The notes: a model not told the origin generated them from the sequence alone. 64,000 nucleotides of DNA from Cephalotus follicularis (GCA_001972305.1 BDDD01000726.1:186001-250000); one strand, 5' to 3'. Counted from the first letter of the stretch, positions 35,538 through 47,017 are shown. Numbers and translations: made by a program.

Positions 35538-37142
35538 GTGTGCTACAAGGCTATCAGGGCTTGTTTTGTGTGTGGTCAGAAAGGGAATTTCCTAAAGGAT
35601 TGTCCAGACCCTCGTGCGAAGGAAAGGAATGGGAACAATGCAGATCACGGACAGCGCAATGTGGGAGGTCGTGTCTTTGCTATCACGACTCAGCAGGCTG
35701 CTAACGCACCAGGTACTATTTTGGGCTTTATTTCTGTTGGTAACCGTAGGGCTTATGTTTTGTATGATACTGGATCGACCCACTCGGTTGTAGCGAGGTC
35801 TTTTGTTCAGCATCTTGGGATGTCTTCTCAGTTGCTTAATCCAGCTTTGGTTCATTCGACCCCTATGGGTTCTTCTGTTGTGATATCTGAGTGCTTTTAT
35901 GCTTGTCCTCTTGTTTTCGATGATCGGGTTCATGATGCGGATCTTTTGCCTATCGATATGTATGCCTTCGATATGATTCTGGGAATGAACTGGTTGAATC
36001 GTCATCGGGCTACGATTGACTGCTATGCTCAGAGGGTTCTGTTTGGGGATGTGAACAGTCCTGATTTTGTTTATCAGGGTTCACAGCCGAGAAAAGAAGT
36101 GAAGGTTATTTATGCTCTGAAGGCTAGGAAGTTGGTGGTTAAGGGTGCTGAAGGTTTCTTAGCTGTTGTGAAGGATGTCTCAAAGGTTGAGCCTCGCCTT
36201 GAAGAATATCCTGTGGTTAGAGAATTTTCTGATGTGTTTCCGGAGGAGTTACCGGGATTGCCACCGCAACGGGAAGTGGAGTTTACCATCGAACTCATTC
36301 CTGGGGTGGCACCTTTATCTAAGGCACCTTACAGAATGGCACTGTTTGAACTGCAAGAGTTGAAGGAACAGTTGCAAGAGCTGTTGGATCGGGGTTTCAT
36401 TCGGCCTAGTGTTTCGCCGTGGGGTGCTCTAGTTCTTTTTGTGAAGAAGAAAGACGGGTCTATGAGGCTATGCATAGACTACAGAGAGTTGAACCGAATT
36501 ACTGTTCGGAATAAATACCCGCTACCTAGGATTGATGACTTGTTTGATCAACTCCAGGGTGCTTGGTTTTTCTCTAAGATCGATTTGAGATCGGGATATC
36601 ATCAACTTTGGATAAAGGATGAAGATGTGCCTAAAACTGCTTTCCGTACTCGGTATGGGCATTATGAGTTTCTGGTGATGCCTTTCGGACTCACTAATGC
36701 ACCGACAGTTTTTATGGATATGATGCATAGGGTGTTTCATGAGTACTTGGATCAGTTTGTTATTGTGTTCATAGATGACATTCTTGTGTATTCCAAGTCG
36801 AAGGAAGAACATGAAAAACAGCTTCGCATTGTGCTGGGTATTCTGAGGAAGAATCAGTTATACGCGAAGTTTTCGAAGTGTGAGTTCTGGTTGGAACAAG
36901 TGGCGTTTTTGGGTCATGTGGTTACAGCTGAAGGTATCTGTGTGGATCCTGCTAAAGTTGAGGCTATTACTAAATGGCCAAGACCTACCACAGTGACGGA
37001 GGTTAGGAGCTTTTTGGGCTTGGTTGGATATTATAGGCGGTTTGTGGAAGGCTTTTCCTCTATAGCCTTGCCACTAACTCAGCTTATGAGAACGGGAGCT
37101 AAGTTTGAATGGAATGAGGAGCGAGAAGCAAGTTTCGATTAA
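35538..37142 (+). pseudogene. Element C gag end, protease and reverse transcriptase, ended by a stop
   Basis: The frame resumes in the phase of 26508. It repeats the zinc motif ([15 protein letters not shown]), then the protease with [12 protein letters not shown] (D-T-G), and RT with [21 protein letters not shown], the FIDD box and [19 protein letters not shown]. The TAA at 37140-37142 falls where related elements have a glutamine codon (C-to-T). The open frame also runs backward into the D LTR (from 35412), but this is accidental. Confidence 0.87.
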
Positions 37143-38817
37143 TTGAAGAATGAGCTTGTGTCAGCACCGATTCTTCGTTTACCACCTGGGTCGGGTGGAT
37201 ACCAGATTTACAGTGATGCTTCTAAGAAGGGTTTAGGATGTGTTTTGATGCAGCACGGTCATGTGATAGCTTACGATTCGAGACAGTAGAAGCCTTATGA
37301 AGTTAACTATCCGACGCATGATCTAGAGTTGGCAGCGGTAGTGTTTGTGTTGAAGATCCGGAGGCATTACTTGTACGGAGAAACTTGTGACGTCTTTATC
37401 GATCATAAGAGTCTCAAGTATATCTTTATGCAGAGAGAGTTGAACATGCGTCAGAGAAGGCGGTTGGAACTTCTGAAAGACTATGATCTGAACATTCAGT
37501 ACCATCCTCGTAAAGCCGATGTGGTAGCTGATGCTCTTAGTCGGAAGAGTTCTGGGAGTGTAGCGGCTTTGCTTACTCAGCCGCTGTTGATAGCCGATAT
37601 GGAGCGGATGGATTTACATCTGTATGTTCGGGGTTCTGAAGGTTGTGTTGTTGCAATGAATGTTGAGCCTACTCTTATATCTCGGATTAAGACAGCTCAA
37701 AGTGATGATGGTGAGCTTTGTGCCTTAGTCCAGAATGTTGAAAAGGGTAAGCAATCGGAGTTTCGTATGGATGAGCATGGTGTGATATGGCTAGGTAATC
37801 GGTTGTGTGTTCCGTCAGATTCTTCTATCAGAGATGTTGTTTTGTCTGAAGCACACAGTTCTCCATTTTCTATACATCCGGGTTCTACGGAAATGTATAG
37901 AGACTTGAAGAAAAACTTCTAGTGGAATGGAATGAAAAGGGATGTAGCAGAGTACGTTGGGAAGTATTTGATCTGTTAGCAGGTAAAGATTGAGCACCAA
38001 CGTGCTAGAGGTTTGTTACAGCCCTTAGAAGTACCATTATGGAAATGGGAGAGTATATCGATGGACTTTGTTACGAGTTTGCCGAGAACTTTTAGAAGGA
38101 ACGATGCTATCTGGGTAGTAGTGGATCGATTGACTAAAACGGCTCACTTCTTGGCTATCCGAGAAGACTTTTCTGTTGATCGTTTGGCTGAGGTGCTTCA
38201 GCAAGAGATAGTGAGACTGCAAGGGACTCCAGTATACATTGTTTCGGATAGGGATCCTCGTTTCACTTCACGGTTTTGGAAAGGGTTCCAAAAAGCTTGG
38301 GGTACTAGGCTCAGTTACAGTACAGCTTTTCATCCCCAGACAGATGGGCAGACTGATAGGACCATCCAGACCTTAGAAAATATGTTCAGGTCTTGTGCTT
38401 TGGAGTGGACTGGGAGCTGGGATGAATATTTGAGCTTGGTAGAGTTTGCCTACAATAACAGTTGGCATGCTAGTATCGGTATGGCTCTGTTTGAAGCTCT
38501 TTATGGGAGGAAGTGTCGTGCTCTGACATGCTGGGATGAGGTTGGGGAGCGCGTTATCGAGGGACCCGAGCTAGTGCAGATCACTACGGAGAAGGTGGCA
38601 ATAGCAAGGGAGAGATTGAAAGCAGCTCAATCTCGACAAAAGAGTTATGCGGACAGACATCGGAGGGATTTGGAGTTCAAGGTAGGTGAACATGTGTTCT
38701 TGAAAGTTTCACCTTGGAAAGGAGTCCGACGTTTTGGACTGAAGGGAAAGTTGAGTCCGCGGTTTATCGGGCATTTCGAAGTTCTTGAGAAGGTAGGCGC
38801 GGTTGCTTATCGATTAG
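37143..38817 (+). pseudogene. Element C RNase H and integrase, three stops, 3' end deleted
   Basis: RNase H motifs ([33 protein letters not shown]) are followed by integrase with zinc region and core contexts SMDFVTSLP, VSDRDPRF and QTLENMF, all in one frame. Premature TAGs at 37287-37289, 37920-37922 and 37977-37979. The frame runs to VAYRLD near 38817 and then enters the LTR interior, so the C-terminal tail, natural stop and polypurine tract are lost. The junction shares ACG with position 23944 of the 5' LTR. Confidence 0.87.
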
Positions 38818-41236
38818 ACGTTTTCTATATCTTGTTTTCCTTTTCTAATCCCCTGAAATCCTCCTTTCTTCCCTTTTTAGCAGATTATTGTCTCCCTTTT
38901 CCTTTTTTGAGTGTCCTTGTCATTTTTATATGCCTTCATCCTTCCTGCAAAGTGCCATTGTCGAATTCTGCCTTGTGGTGTCTGTGTAAGCTGTTGTGTA
39001 ATCGTTTCCTCAAGTCTGAAGAGGTAAATTCAATCCTTTGGTTGTTCTTTTGAGTTAAATTCATTTGGTTTACTAAGTATGTCCTTGTTTTGGTTTTTCT
39101 CTTTGGCCTCTTTTTTGTTCACAGCCGATTGTGATTGTGTGCTAGTGTTCCTCCTACTATTTTCTGTGTCCTTTATACCACTACAGGTCAGTTAATTCGT
39201 TCCTTTCTGCTATGGCTTTGCTGCAATGTTGTAATTTGAGTTTTATGTTCCTACTGTCCATTGGTTTTGATCTCCTGTGTATGTGAATATGTTCTATCAT
39301 AGTGTTAGTCAGTCTGTTAACATGTGTAATACACCTTAGACTTGTCATAAACTGGTTTTGAAAGTCGACAAACGATAATGGACAGGAATCTGGACACCAT
39401 TGTGTGCACATGTAAATGTTCTTTTTGTCTTCCTTAGAAGCTAAGCCACTGTCAAATTGTTTTCCTGTCAATTCTGTGTTCCTGGGTCATATAAATGTCA
39501 TATTATGTCATATAATCATGTCCTTGTGTCTCAGGTTTAACGTGGTACTCGTTTGAATCTGTTTCTGTATTGAATTATCTAGTTTCCTACTGTTCTGTCG
39601 TCCAGAACAGTCGGCTGTTCTTGTGGACAGTCGGCTGGATTGGATGAACAGTCGACTGCCATATGAACACAGTTGACTGTCTTGGATTTAGTGGTCGACT
39701 GGATCTATGAACCAGTCGACTGTCTGCGTGCTGGTTTGAGTAGTCGACTGGCCCTTGTGATTAGTCGACTACCAAGCTTCCCCAGTCGGCTGGTGCTTTG
39801 TAATAGTCGACTGTTTTGTCCAGAATTGTACTGTTTTCAACTGTTTTGTTCAGTTTGTTCCTCGAATTGATCCGAGTCTTTTCCACACACTGTTAAGAGT
39901 CTGTTTAATGTTTCTGATGTGTTTTAGACTCTTATATGTATGGCTTTGGTGTCTTTTAGATTGTTGTGCTTGAAGTGGAATTTGTTTTAAAGTCATCTAT
40001 CCGTAAGTTCATTGTGAACGCATAAGGTACGGATTTTCTGTTCCTTGGCCATCTGATATTTCGAATTGAAAATAGTTTTGCTATGCTTCTTCGTTTATGA
40101 AATTGATAATGTTTTATGGTTTTGACACGTTTCAAATATTAAGTTGGTTTGACATTTTAAATGATTCCGACTTTATACATATGATATGATATGAACTGAT
40201 ACGATATGTTATGAAATGTATGTTATGATACCGTTGTGAGCGGTTTCCGAATATGTTATGTGAAAACATATTTTATGTGGTTTTAAATTGATTTCGATAA
40301 ATCAATGTTTTTGAAATGATTGAATACTGAGTACTGTACCCACCTATGGGGCGTACCATAGGCACGTCGTAGGCCTGGGACTGGGACGTGACACTTCCGT
40401 AGCGGTGTGGTTAGTCTACGGCGTCTTTGAGTGTTATGAATAAATCCCATGAGGTGGATTTATGGACCCGCTATGTACGATAGAGGCGTATGAATCGATT
40501 CTAGTTTATGTGATCTGAGGTGTGATCAGATATATGATCCGAGGTGTGATCGGATATGTGTTATGTGAGAATTGACCTATGTAGTGTCGTACACTTCAAT
40601 TCTAGTGGGCATGTGGAATTAGCGCCTCCCTTGCCAATATGTGATATGAAATGTGATATGTATGTGGCTCAGTATGATTCTGTGGATTGTGAAATGACAT
40701 TTTGAAATGTTTCGTAAATGTTTCGAAAGATACGAAATTGGTATTTGAATATGATTAAACTGTTTTAACTGCTTAAGATTTCCATTATGAATTTTATTGA
40801 AATCTTACTGTTTTAAATTATCGTTTACTGTTTTAGTTTCCTTATCCGTACTGAGGTTTGCTCAGCCGCGTTTTTGTTTCCATGCGGCAGGTTATCAGGA
40901 GCAGCGGGGGAAAGTGTGAATGAGTGATGACCACCCTATGTGTTTGGATCCCTAGGATTGTGATCCCTATGTTATGTCTAATGGTCTTAAACATTGATAC
41001 TTATGTTATTGTGGCTTTATAATTTTGGAACCGGAATATGTTTTTAATATGTTTCTGAAAACGCTAAATTGTTAGGTTTTTAATGTTTCAGTTATGATAA
41101 GACCGCCACGTTTTGGCTAAACAAGTAATGTTATGATTAGTTAAAGTTAAGTTTATGCTCAGATAAGTCATGTTATGTAGTGATAGGTTATGTATGATAT
41201 GACCCGTAACGACTCCTGCCGTCCGGGGGTGTTACA
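38818..41236 (+). repeat. Element C 3' LTR, missing its first 366 bp
   Basis: It corresponds to 23944-26336 of the 5' LTR with high similarity and ends GGGTGTTACA. It contains one palindrome site more than the 5' LTR. Confidence 0.9.
39609..39813. repeat. Ten-site array of AGTCGACTG palindromes in the C 3' LTR
   Basis: Sites start at 39609, 39629, 39650, 39671, 39693, 39714, 39742, 39763, 39784 and 39805. Spacing is 20, 21, 21, 22, 21, 28, 21, 21 and 21 bp. Confidence 0.82.
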
Positions 41237-41241
41237 TGACA

Positions 41242-41439
41242 GCTATAACAACAACTATAATTCGAATTAGAGTTATCAACAATTCCCTAATCTTCACATT
41301 CACATTCTTGACCACTTTCATTACCATTTCTAATTTTGACATTGTGGACAGTATACATGTAAACCGTATGTACTACTGTTAGCCTACAACTTCAACCATA
41401 ATCCCAAATTGGAAGGCTTCAACTCTTTCTTTGAGCTCT
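41242..41439 (-). repeat. Element B 5' LTR, second piece (between C and the CACTA element)
   Basis: It matches 16468-16681 of the 3' LTR, except that about 16 bp are missing near 41414 between short AAG/AAGG repeats. It ends with TCT, the CACTA target site. Confidence 0.88.
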
Positions 41440-41451
41440 CACTACAAAAAA

Positions 41452-41880
41452 ACAGGCCTTTTGAAACGGATGGATTCCGTTTCAAAAGGTCAATTGAAAC
41501 GGCTTTGAAACAGAAAAATGGAATTTCAAAAAAGTGGCGTATCAATGGCCTTTTGAAACGGCAAAAACCGTTTCAAAAGCCTATCTTTTGAAACGGTACA
41601 ATTTTCCGTTTCAAAAGCCCACCTTTTGAAACGGAAGACATTACCGTTTCAAAAGGTTTAACCTTTTGAAACGGCAAAGTTACCGTTTCAAAAGGTGGGC
41701 TTTTGAAACGGTAACAGCCATTTCAAAAGGCGGACCCTTTTGAAACGGTAACTGTGCCGTTTCAAAAGGTTAAACCTTTTGAAACGGTCTGAATGTACCA
41801 TTTCAAAAGGGTTCAGGCCATTTTTTTTTATATTCAACACCCTTTTGAAACGGTAATTCCGTTTCAAAAAGGGGGTTTTT
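41452..41880. repeat. CACTA left subterminal repeats
   Basis: CCTTTTGAAACGG and its reverse complement CCGTTTCAAAAGG alternate with short spacers, well over a dozen copies in about 430 bp. In CACTA elements such subterminal repeats are binding sites for an element-encoded DNA-binding protein. Neighbouring copies face each other and could form hairpins. Confidence 0.9.
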
Positions 41881-43138
41881 TTTTAAACGATTGAAACCAG
41901 CATTGCATGGAATTCAACCAACATCCCTGCCCAATATGCCCAGAAATACTGGGCATCCAACAATTGAAACCAGCATTGCCACCTGCTAACTATAATAACT
42001 TGGAACATATGAAATTCAACACAACATACCAAAATGTCACACCCGTTCCCTAAAACAATACTGAGAACGGATATGATGTTCCATATGACAACTTCCTTTC
42101 GGAAGTCACCACATGGTTTTTATAAAACTCACTTTAATGTTGGAAATAAAAAAAAAAGTTAAACGTTTCCAATTCTTTGAAAATTTGTCTAACTCTTAAA
42201 TTTTTACGAAAACCGGGCATGTAGTATCCGTTTATAGGACTATGCCCCCTGTAAAGAAAAACAAGTTTATAAAAACACACTCCCGAAGGAGGAATCAACA
42301 GTTTATAAAGTGGGCTCAGCCCTCAGCAAACCACAATTTTTTAAAGCAGTAAACATGAGTTGGGCTCAAATGCTCCATCATCACAGAAAGAACAAAATCC
42401 AACAACTCATAATATTAAGCATAAAATCACCTCATCAAATGCTCCATCATCACAGAAAGAACATATAAAAAAAAGTTCTCTACATAACTTTATATCAAAT
42501 CGATTTTTTAAGCCCACTAATAGGGTGAGGGGTGAGGGGTGAGGGCATAAATAAGAAATTTTATACACATCAATTAAGGGCCAAAACCTATATTCAATTG
42601 TACATCTCTCTTGAAAAATATTAATTTTCCTATTCCAAGATGTTTCCTTCCTCTCAAGATAGCTATAGTATTTGCATAGGAGCTATAATGTTATTGTGGT
42701 CTATTAAAACTGCAATAAGAATTAAAAATACATTAAAGCAATTCCTAAAGCATGACTGCCTAGAGCATGAGATTCTAGTCTAACCTCCAGATCATATATA
42801 CTAAAAGAGGTGATGAGTGATCCAGGATGTGAGTCTCCATATTTTAAGAGGTTAATGCTAATATAATAACTGGAGATCTAACATAACAAGTCCCTCCAAA
42901 ATGGGTTTCCTTTATTTGCGAGATTCTTCTTCCCACATTATGGATATGAATAAACAAGTCCCTCCAATTGAAGCAAATAAAACATAAAAGCCCTATAATG
43001 ACATATCTTATGGACGAACTCATAAAAAGACATGCACTAACAAATTCTTACGCCCTGATTTAAACCTACAACTACAAAGCAGACAATGAACAATGCATAA
43101 ACAGCTTAATGATTATACAAGTATATCCATGAAAAAAA
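41881..43138. other. CACTA internal non-coding sequence
   Basis: AT-rich with no recognised coding sequence. A 27-bp block beginning CAAATGCTCCATCATCACAG is present twice (near 42367 and 42437), and GGTGAGG repeats occur at 42525-42545. Confidence 0.5.
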
Positions 43139-43139
43139 G

Positions 43140-43829
43140 TTATTGAATTTGAAACCAGAATATATGAAATCCAGCTCCCAATTGGGTATATCCATCAATC
43201 CCTTCTCTCACCCAAGACACTACATTGTGAGTACGATTCGGTCCAATGTTATCCAACTCTTGCATACCGAAGGGCTGAACTTGTGGAATTCCTATTGGGT
43301 GAACCGAATCCTCCGACAAGTACATGTCAAACTTGTCTCTGGCTGTCAAAGGAACAATGACATGCCAATCTGGTTCTGTCGGGTCTTGCACGTACCAAAC
43401 TTGCTCTGCTTGCTCAGCTAAGATGAAAGGTTCATCACCCAATAAATCGTTATTGTACAACAAGTGATTGAAGTTGACAAGTGTAAATTTAAACTCATCA
43501 TCTTTTTTCCCTTGTTGATTGTTAATCCAATTGCATCTAAACAACAAAAACTTCAAGAGATTAGTATATCGAATTTCAATGGTTTCAGTCAACTCTCCGT
43601 AGTATGCTACAATTCCTTCACGAGGGTTCTTGTCTCTTCTACTAGCGTAACTCAATGTTTTTGCTCTTAGCAACACACCGCTATATTGAGTATTCCTACG
43701 CTTGTCAACTTCTTTCGTGCGAAAACGAAAGCCATTAACAATATAACCTTTGAACTTTGATGCCTCTTGTTTAGGACCAATTGATAGATTTTTGATTTCA
43801 TCTGAAACTTGCTGACTGCTTAAAATCAT
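43140..43829 (-). pseudogene. DUF4216-like 3' part of the CACTA transposase gene
   Basis: A 229-codon open minus-strand stretch. Motifs such as FKGYIVNGFRFRTK near the start, YYGELTETIEIRY, LFRCNWINN and EQAEQVWYVQDP are typical of DUF4216, the domain found C-terminal in TNP2-type transposases and their fusions. Its separation from the upstream parts (44095 and above) may include an intron or lost sequence. No catalytic residues are expected here, and its function is unknown. Confidence 0.75.
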
Positions 43830-44094
43830 AGTTTGAACCTGTATTTTAGACCACAGACAATGAAATTTTATTGCAGGAAGTGCATTTTTTCAATACTAAT
43901 CCGTTATATATAATAGTGTACTACTTACATGGTGCTTAAACCATGTGTGGAATGACTCGTGATGAACCTTGCCAACTAGACGAGGATCATGAGGATGTTG
44001 TTGTCTTAATTCTTCAAGGTGTGCCCTGTAACATTAATTTGGACATGATTAATGGAAACAAGTATGCATTTAATATTACATCGGGTATAGTGAC

Positions 44095-44360
44095 TTACTG
44101 CATAAATGGTTGTACTGCCTCAGTATTGGCGAGCACATATCGATGAGCTTGTAATCTCGTCACGGGTGATAGTCGGAACTTATTTATTTTCCCTAGGATA
44201 TGACCATGGACATCACCTACATCATCATTTCTCATTGGGCGGTTAGACTTGGTTTCCAAACTATCATCCAAATACTGAACACAAAAATTCATGCACTCTT
44301 CCAACAAAATCCCTTTCACAATTGAAGCTTCAGGATGTGCCCGATTGCGCACATATTTTT
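44095..44360 (-). pseudogene. DUF4218-like fragment of the CACTA transposase gene
   Basis: The minus-strand frame reads YVRNRAHPEASIVKG, EECMNFCVQYLDD, ETKSNRPMRND and AHRYVLANTEAVQPF, which I recognise as the C-terminal half of DUF4218 in TNP2-type transposases. It is entered from the transposase_21 start through a deletion junction at about 44355-44365, in a different frame. Confidence 0.72.
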
Positions 44361-45038
44361 TAAGTGTTTGGAGAAACCTAACCCTAACTCTGAAGTCATC
44401 TTGTTAGCCTGATAGTATGATGTCGGAATCTTGGCATCACGCCAAACTTTTTGCAAGAATTGCAACAACATAGTAAAAGACTTATTTGTCCATCCATTAA
44501 GCACCTTTAAGTGCAATAGTTCAACGGTAAATGATAGTGTCGTGAACTCCTTACAATTCGGGAATAACTCTGTTTCTGCGTCTTTTAAAAGTTTTAAAAA
44601 CTTTGCACTATCTTCATCAGACCCCACAATAGTGTCAAGTTCTGGTTCTTCATTGTCAACCATATTTCCTTCTACTTCTGGAATCCCTACTCCCTCACGT
44701 ACCATTTCTATCATATTAGCTCTCAAACTTGATTCAACTTGTACATCATCTCCTCTATTATGATCCACAATCATAGCATCGCTCACATTAACTGTATTTC
44801 CAATATTACCTTCACCATGTCTTGTCCATTTCTTATAACTTGTTAGAAAACCATCTAGCATCAAATGCTCATTGACAGTATCTCTACCATGATAATAACG
44901 ATTAGCACATTTGATACATGGGCAACGAATAAATTCGCCCTGCTTTTTGTTCATATATGCAAAGTTCAAAAACATTCTAACCCCTTCATCATATGCTCTT
45001 GGATTTATTCTACGTAAATCAATCCAAGTCTTATCCAT
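44361..45038 (-). pseudogene. N-terminal part of the CACTA transposase (transposase-associated domain, start of transposase_21)
   Basis: The start MDKTWIDLRRINPRAYDEG at 45038 is preferred over the open-frame start at 45089 because the family usually begins MD.(S/T)W. The transposase-associated domain has a cysteine/histidine cluster (IRCPCIKCANRYYHGRDTVNEHLMLDGF). It is followed by an acidic linker and then LHLKVLNGWTNKSFTMLLQFL and SYYQANKMTSELGLGF, the beginning of the TNP2 transposase domain. The catalytic core that should follow is absent: the sequence jumps to a DUF4218 end. An intact CACTA transposase is several hundred residues longer. Confidence 0.78.
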
Positions 45039-45089
45039 CTCTATATTATGACCTTTGATCCCTAACAACAAAAACACAAATAGTAACAA

Positions 45090-46790
45090 TTAGACATGCA
45101 TAAGAATAGACAGGAAGGAGGGGACTAGAAAGTGTTGTCATGCAACTCACTCATGGGAAAACCATCTTAAATAGGGAGGCAAGAACTTGTAACTTGTGGC
45201 TCAATTAATCTTTTTGTATTATCATTACTCATTTTGTTAGTTGGTTGCTCAAAAAGGTGTCTAAGTAGTTGAGATGGATTAGAATTTTTGGAATCATTCT
45301 ATCTTGAGACCAGCCAGTTGTTATGCTACACATGTTCTTATTTTACTCCCCATTCCTCTTTAATTTTATTCAAACTAGATTTTTTCTAGATTTCTGTAGT
45401 TGTAATCACAGTCCCATATTTTGGAATCAGAATATAAATCTTATTGCATACATCACAAGTGATTTCGAATGAATTATTCTAGATATGCATGCAACTACCG
45501 TATTCTACCTTACACCTGCAAATTTGACATATGATTGGAAATTACATCACCATAGACCATCCAAAATAAGGAATTAAACATAACTAATATTGAGGTATCA
45601 CCTAAGGTTTTATGCTACTTCCAAATGCACAAGTAACAACCAACTAATGGTGACCTCTGTCGACAGTGAAGATTCGAAGATTACCTCTGTCAACAGTGAA
45701 GCTTGGAAGATTGTCCACTACTGTGAGTTGAGTCGACAGTGAGAGAAAATAATTGACTGCAACAGAAATTATAAGCCAGTTAAAAATAATTGACTGCCAC
45801 AAGAGAAGCTAACCTCAAATCCAAACCCTATAGATTTCTTAATCTGACTTAGGAATCCAAAAGTAACCTTCTGACACATGGCAAAGTTGTGGAGGGAGGG
45901 TTGTAAAAAACAATTTCAAGTTTACAACTCCATAAATTTTAGAATCTACTCGGAGTCCTTAAATACACAAAAAGAATTAAGAAAAAACCTCAAAATAATA
46001 ATTTTTTTATTAAAAAAAACTTAAAACAGTAATTATAACAATCTTATTTATAATAAACCAAAGAAACCCTATTTATACTAAACAAAATAAACTTCTTAAA
46101 ACACATTTCAATGAAGATCACAAAATTAATTTTATATCAAAGCGTCCTACATCACTTTCGGAGATCATTTTGGTCTTTTCCGGATCTCATATTTCAGGTT
46201 TCCGAAGAAAATCAACATTTTCTCAACTCTTTTGCATTTACACATTAACAATCTTTATTAAGCACTTATTCATCTCTTATCAATATAGATGATTAACTGT
46301 GTTGAAGAGAAAAAAATTGGAGTAACGCAAAGTTATTAAAATATAATAGCAGAAACATGTGGAACATTTAAATGACAAAAACCTTAACTAAGTGGTCTTT
46401 TTTTGTAAATTTTGTTCTTAATTAGACGGAACCATCAGTGGGGGAGTGAACAAAAAAGGTATCGCTTTCTACAATTTTCTCATCGATGAGCTTATGTCTA
46501 AGGGTAAAAATCTAAATCTCCATACAATATGTAATTAATACTTTTCCTAATTTTGACTGGTGGTGGTGGTGTGGGGGTGCCGCAGCCAGTGACAGAGAGA
46601 GGGAGAGAGTGTGAGAGCGATACGGAGAGAAAGAGAGAGAAAAAGTTTTGTGGTGCTTACCGTGATGAGCGTTGCTGGTACCGGTAACGGTGACTTAGCC
46701 AGAGCGTACGGTGGACACAGAGAGAGAGAGATGAAAGAGATGAGAGTGTAAAAGTGAGATTGCAGATGGATTTCGGGGTTTTAAAAAGAA
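45090..46790. other. CACTA 5' non-coding region (relative to the transposase gene)
   Basis: No recognised coding sequence. It has three CTGTCGACAG-like sites near 45658-45667, 45687-45696 and 45733-45741, and a GA-rich stretch at 46593-46640 and 46718-46750. The promoter and first exon of the transposase gene would be expected here. Confidence 0.45.
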
Positions 46791-46795
46791 CTTGA

Positions 46796-46992
46796 CTTTT
46801 TGAAACGGTTACTAACAACCGTTTCAAAAGGTTATGGCCTTTTGAAACGGAGAAGGGATAACCGTTTCAAAAGGCCTTATCTTTTGAAACGGTTAAGCAT
46901 AACCGTTTCAAAAGGTCATACCTTTTGAAACGGATAAATATATCCACCCTTTTGAAACGGTCGCGTGTTCCGTTTCAAAAGGGGGCGTTTCA
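46796..46992. repeat. CACTA right subterminal repeats
   Basis: About nine copies of TTTTGAAACGG or CCGTTTCAAAA alternate in orientation, the same motif as at the left end. Confidence 0.9.
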
Positions 46993-47017
46993 AATGCCCT
47001 TATTTCTTGTAGTGTCT

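Larger units (their letters stand above)
23578..41236 (+). mobile_element. Element C: Ty3/gypsy chromovirus inserted in the B 5' LTR, split by element D
   Basis: Order: 5' LTR (23578-26336), primer site, gag (26508-27563), element D, rest of gag and pol (35538-38817), truncated 3' LTR (38818-41236). LTR ends are TGTAATACCC...GGTGTTACA. Target-site duplication TGACG (23573-23577) / TGACA (41237-41241); the empty site TGACA is at 16463-16467 in the other LTR of B. The C-terminal tail of pol, the polypurine tract and the first 366 bp of the 3' LTR are deleted. Confidence 0.88.
41440..47014 (-). mobile_element. CACTA (En/Spm-type) transposon, internally deleted
   Basis: It begins CACTACAAAAAAACAGG and ends CTTATTTCTTGTAGTG, inverted ends sharing CACTACAA(G/A)AAA. 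Target-site duplication TCT (41437-41439 and 47015-47017), with a single TCT at the empty site 16679-16681. About 5.6 kb. Both ends carry dense subterminal repeats of TTTTGAAACGG in both orientations. Coding remnants of a TNP2-type transposase gene lie on the minus strand, with the catalytic region mostly missing, so it is probably non-autonomous. Confidence 0.92.
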
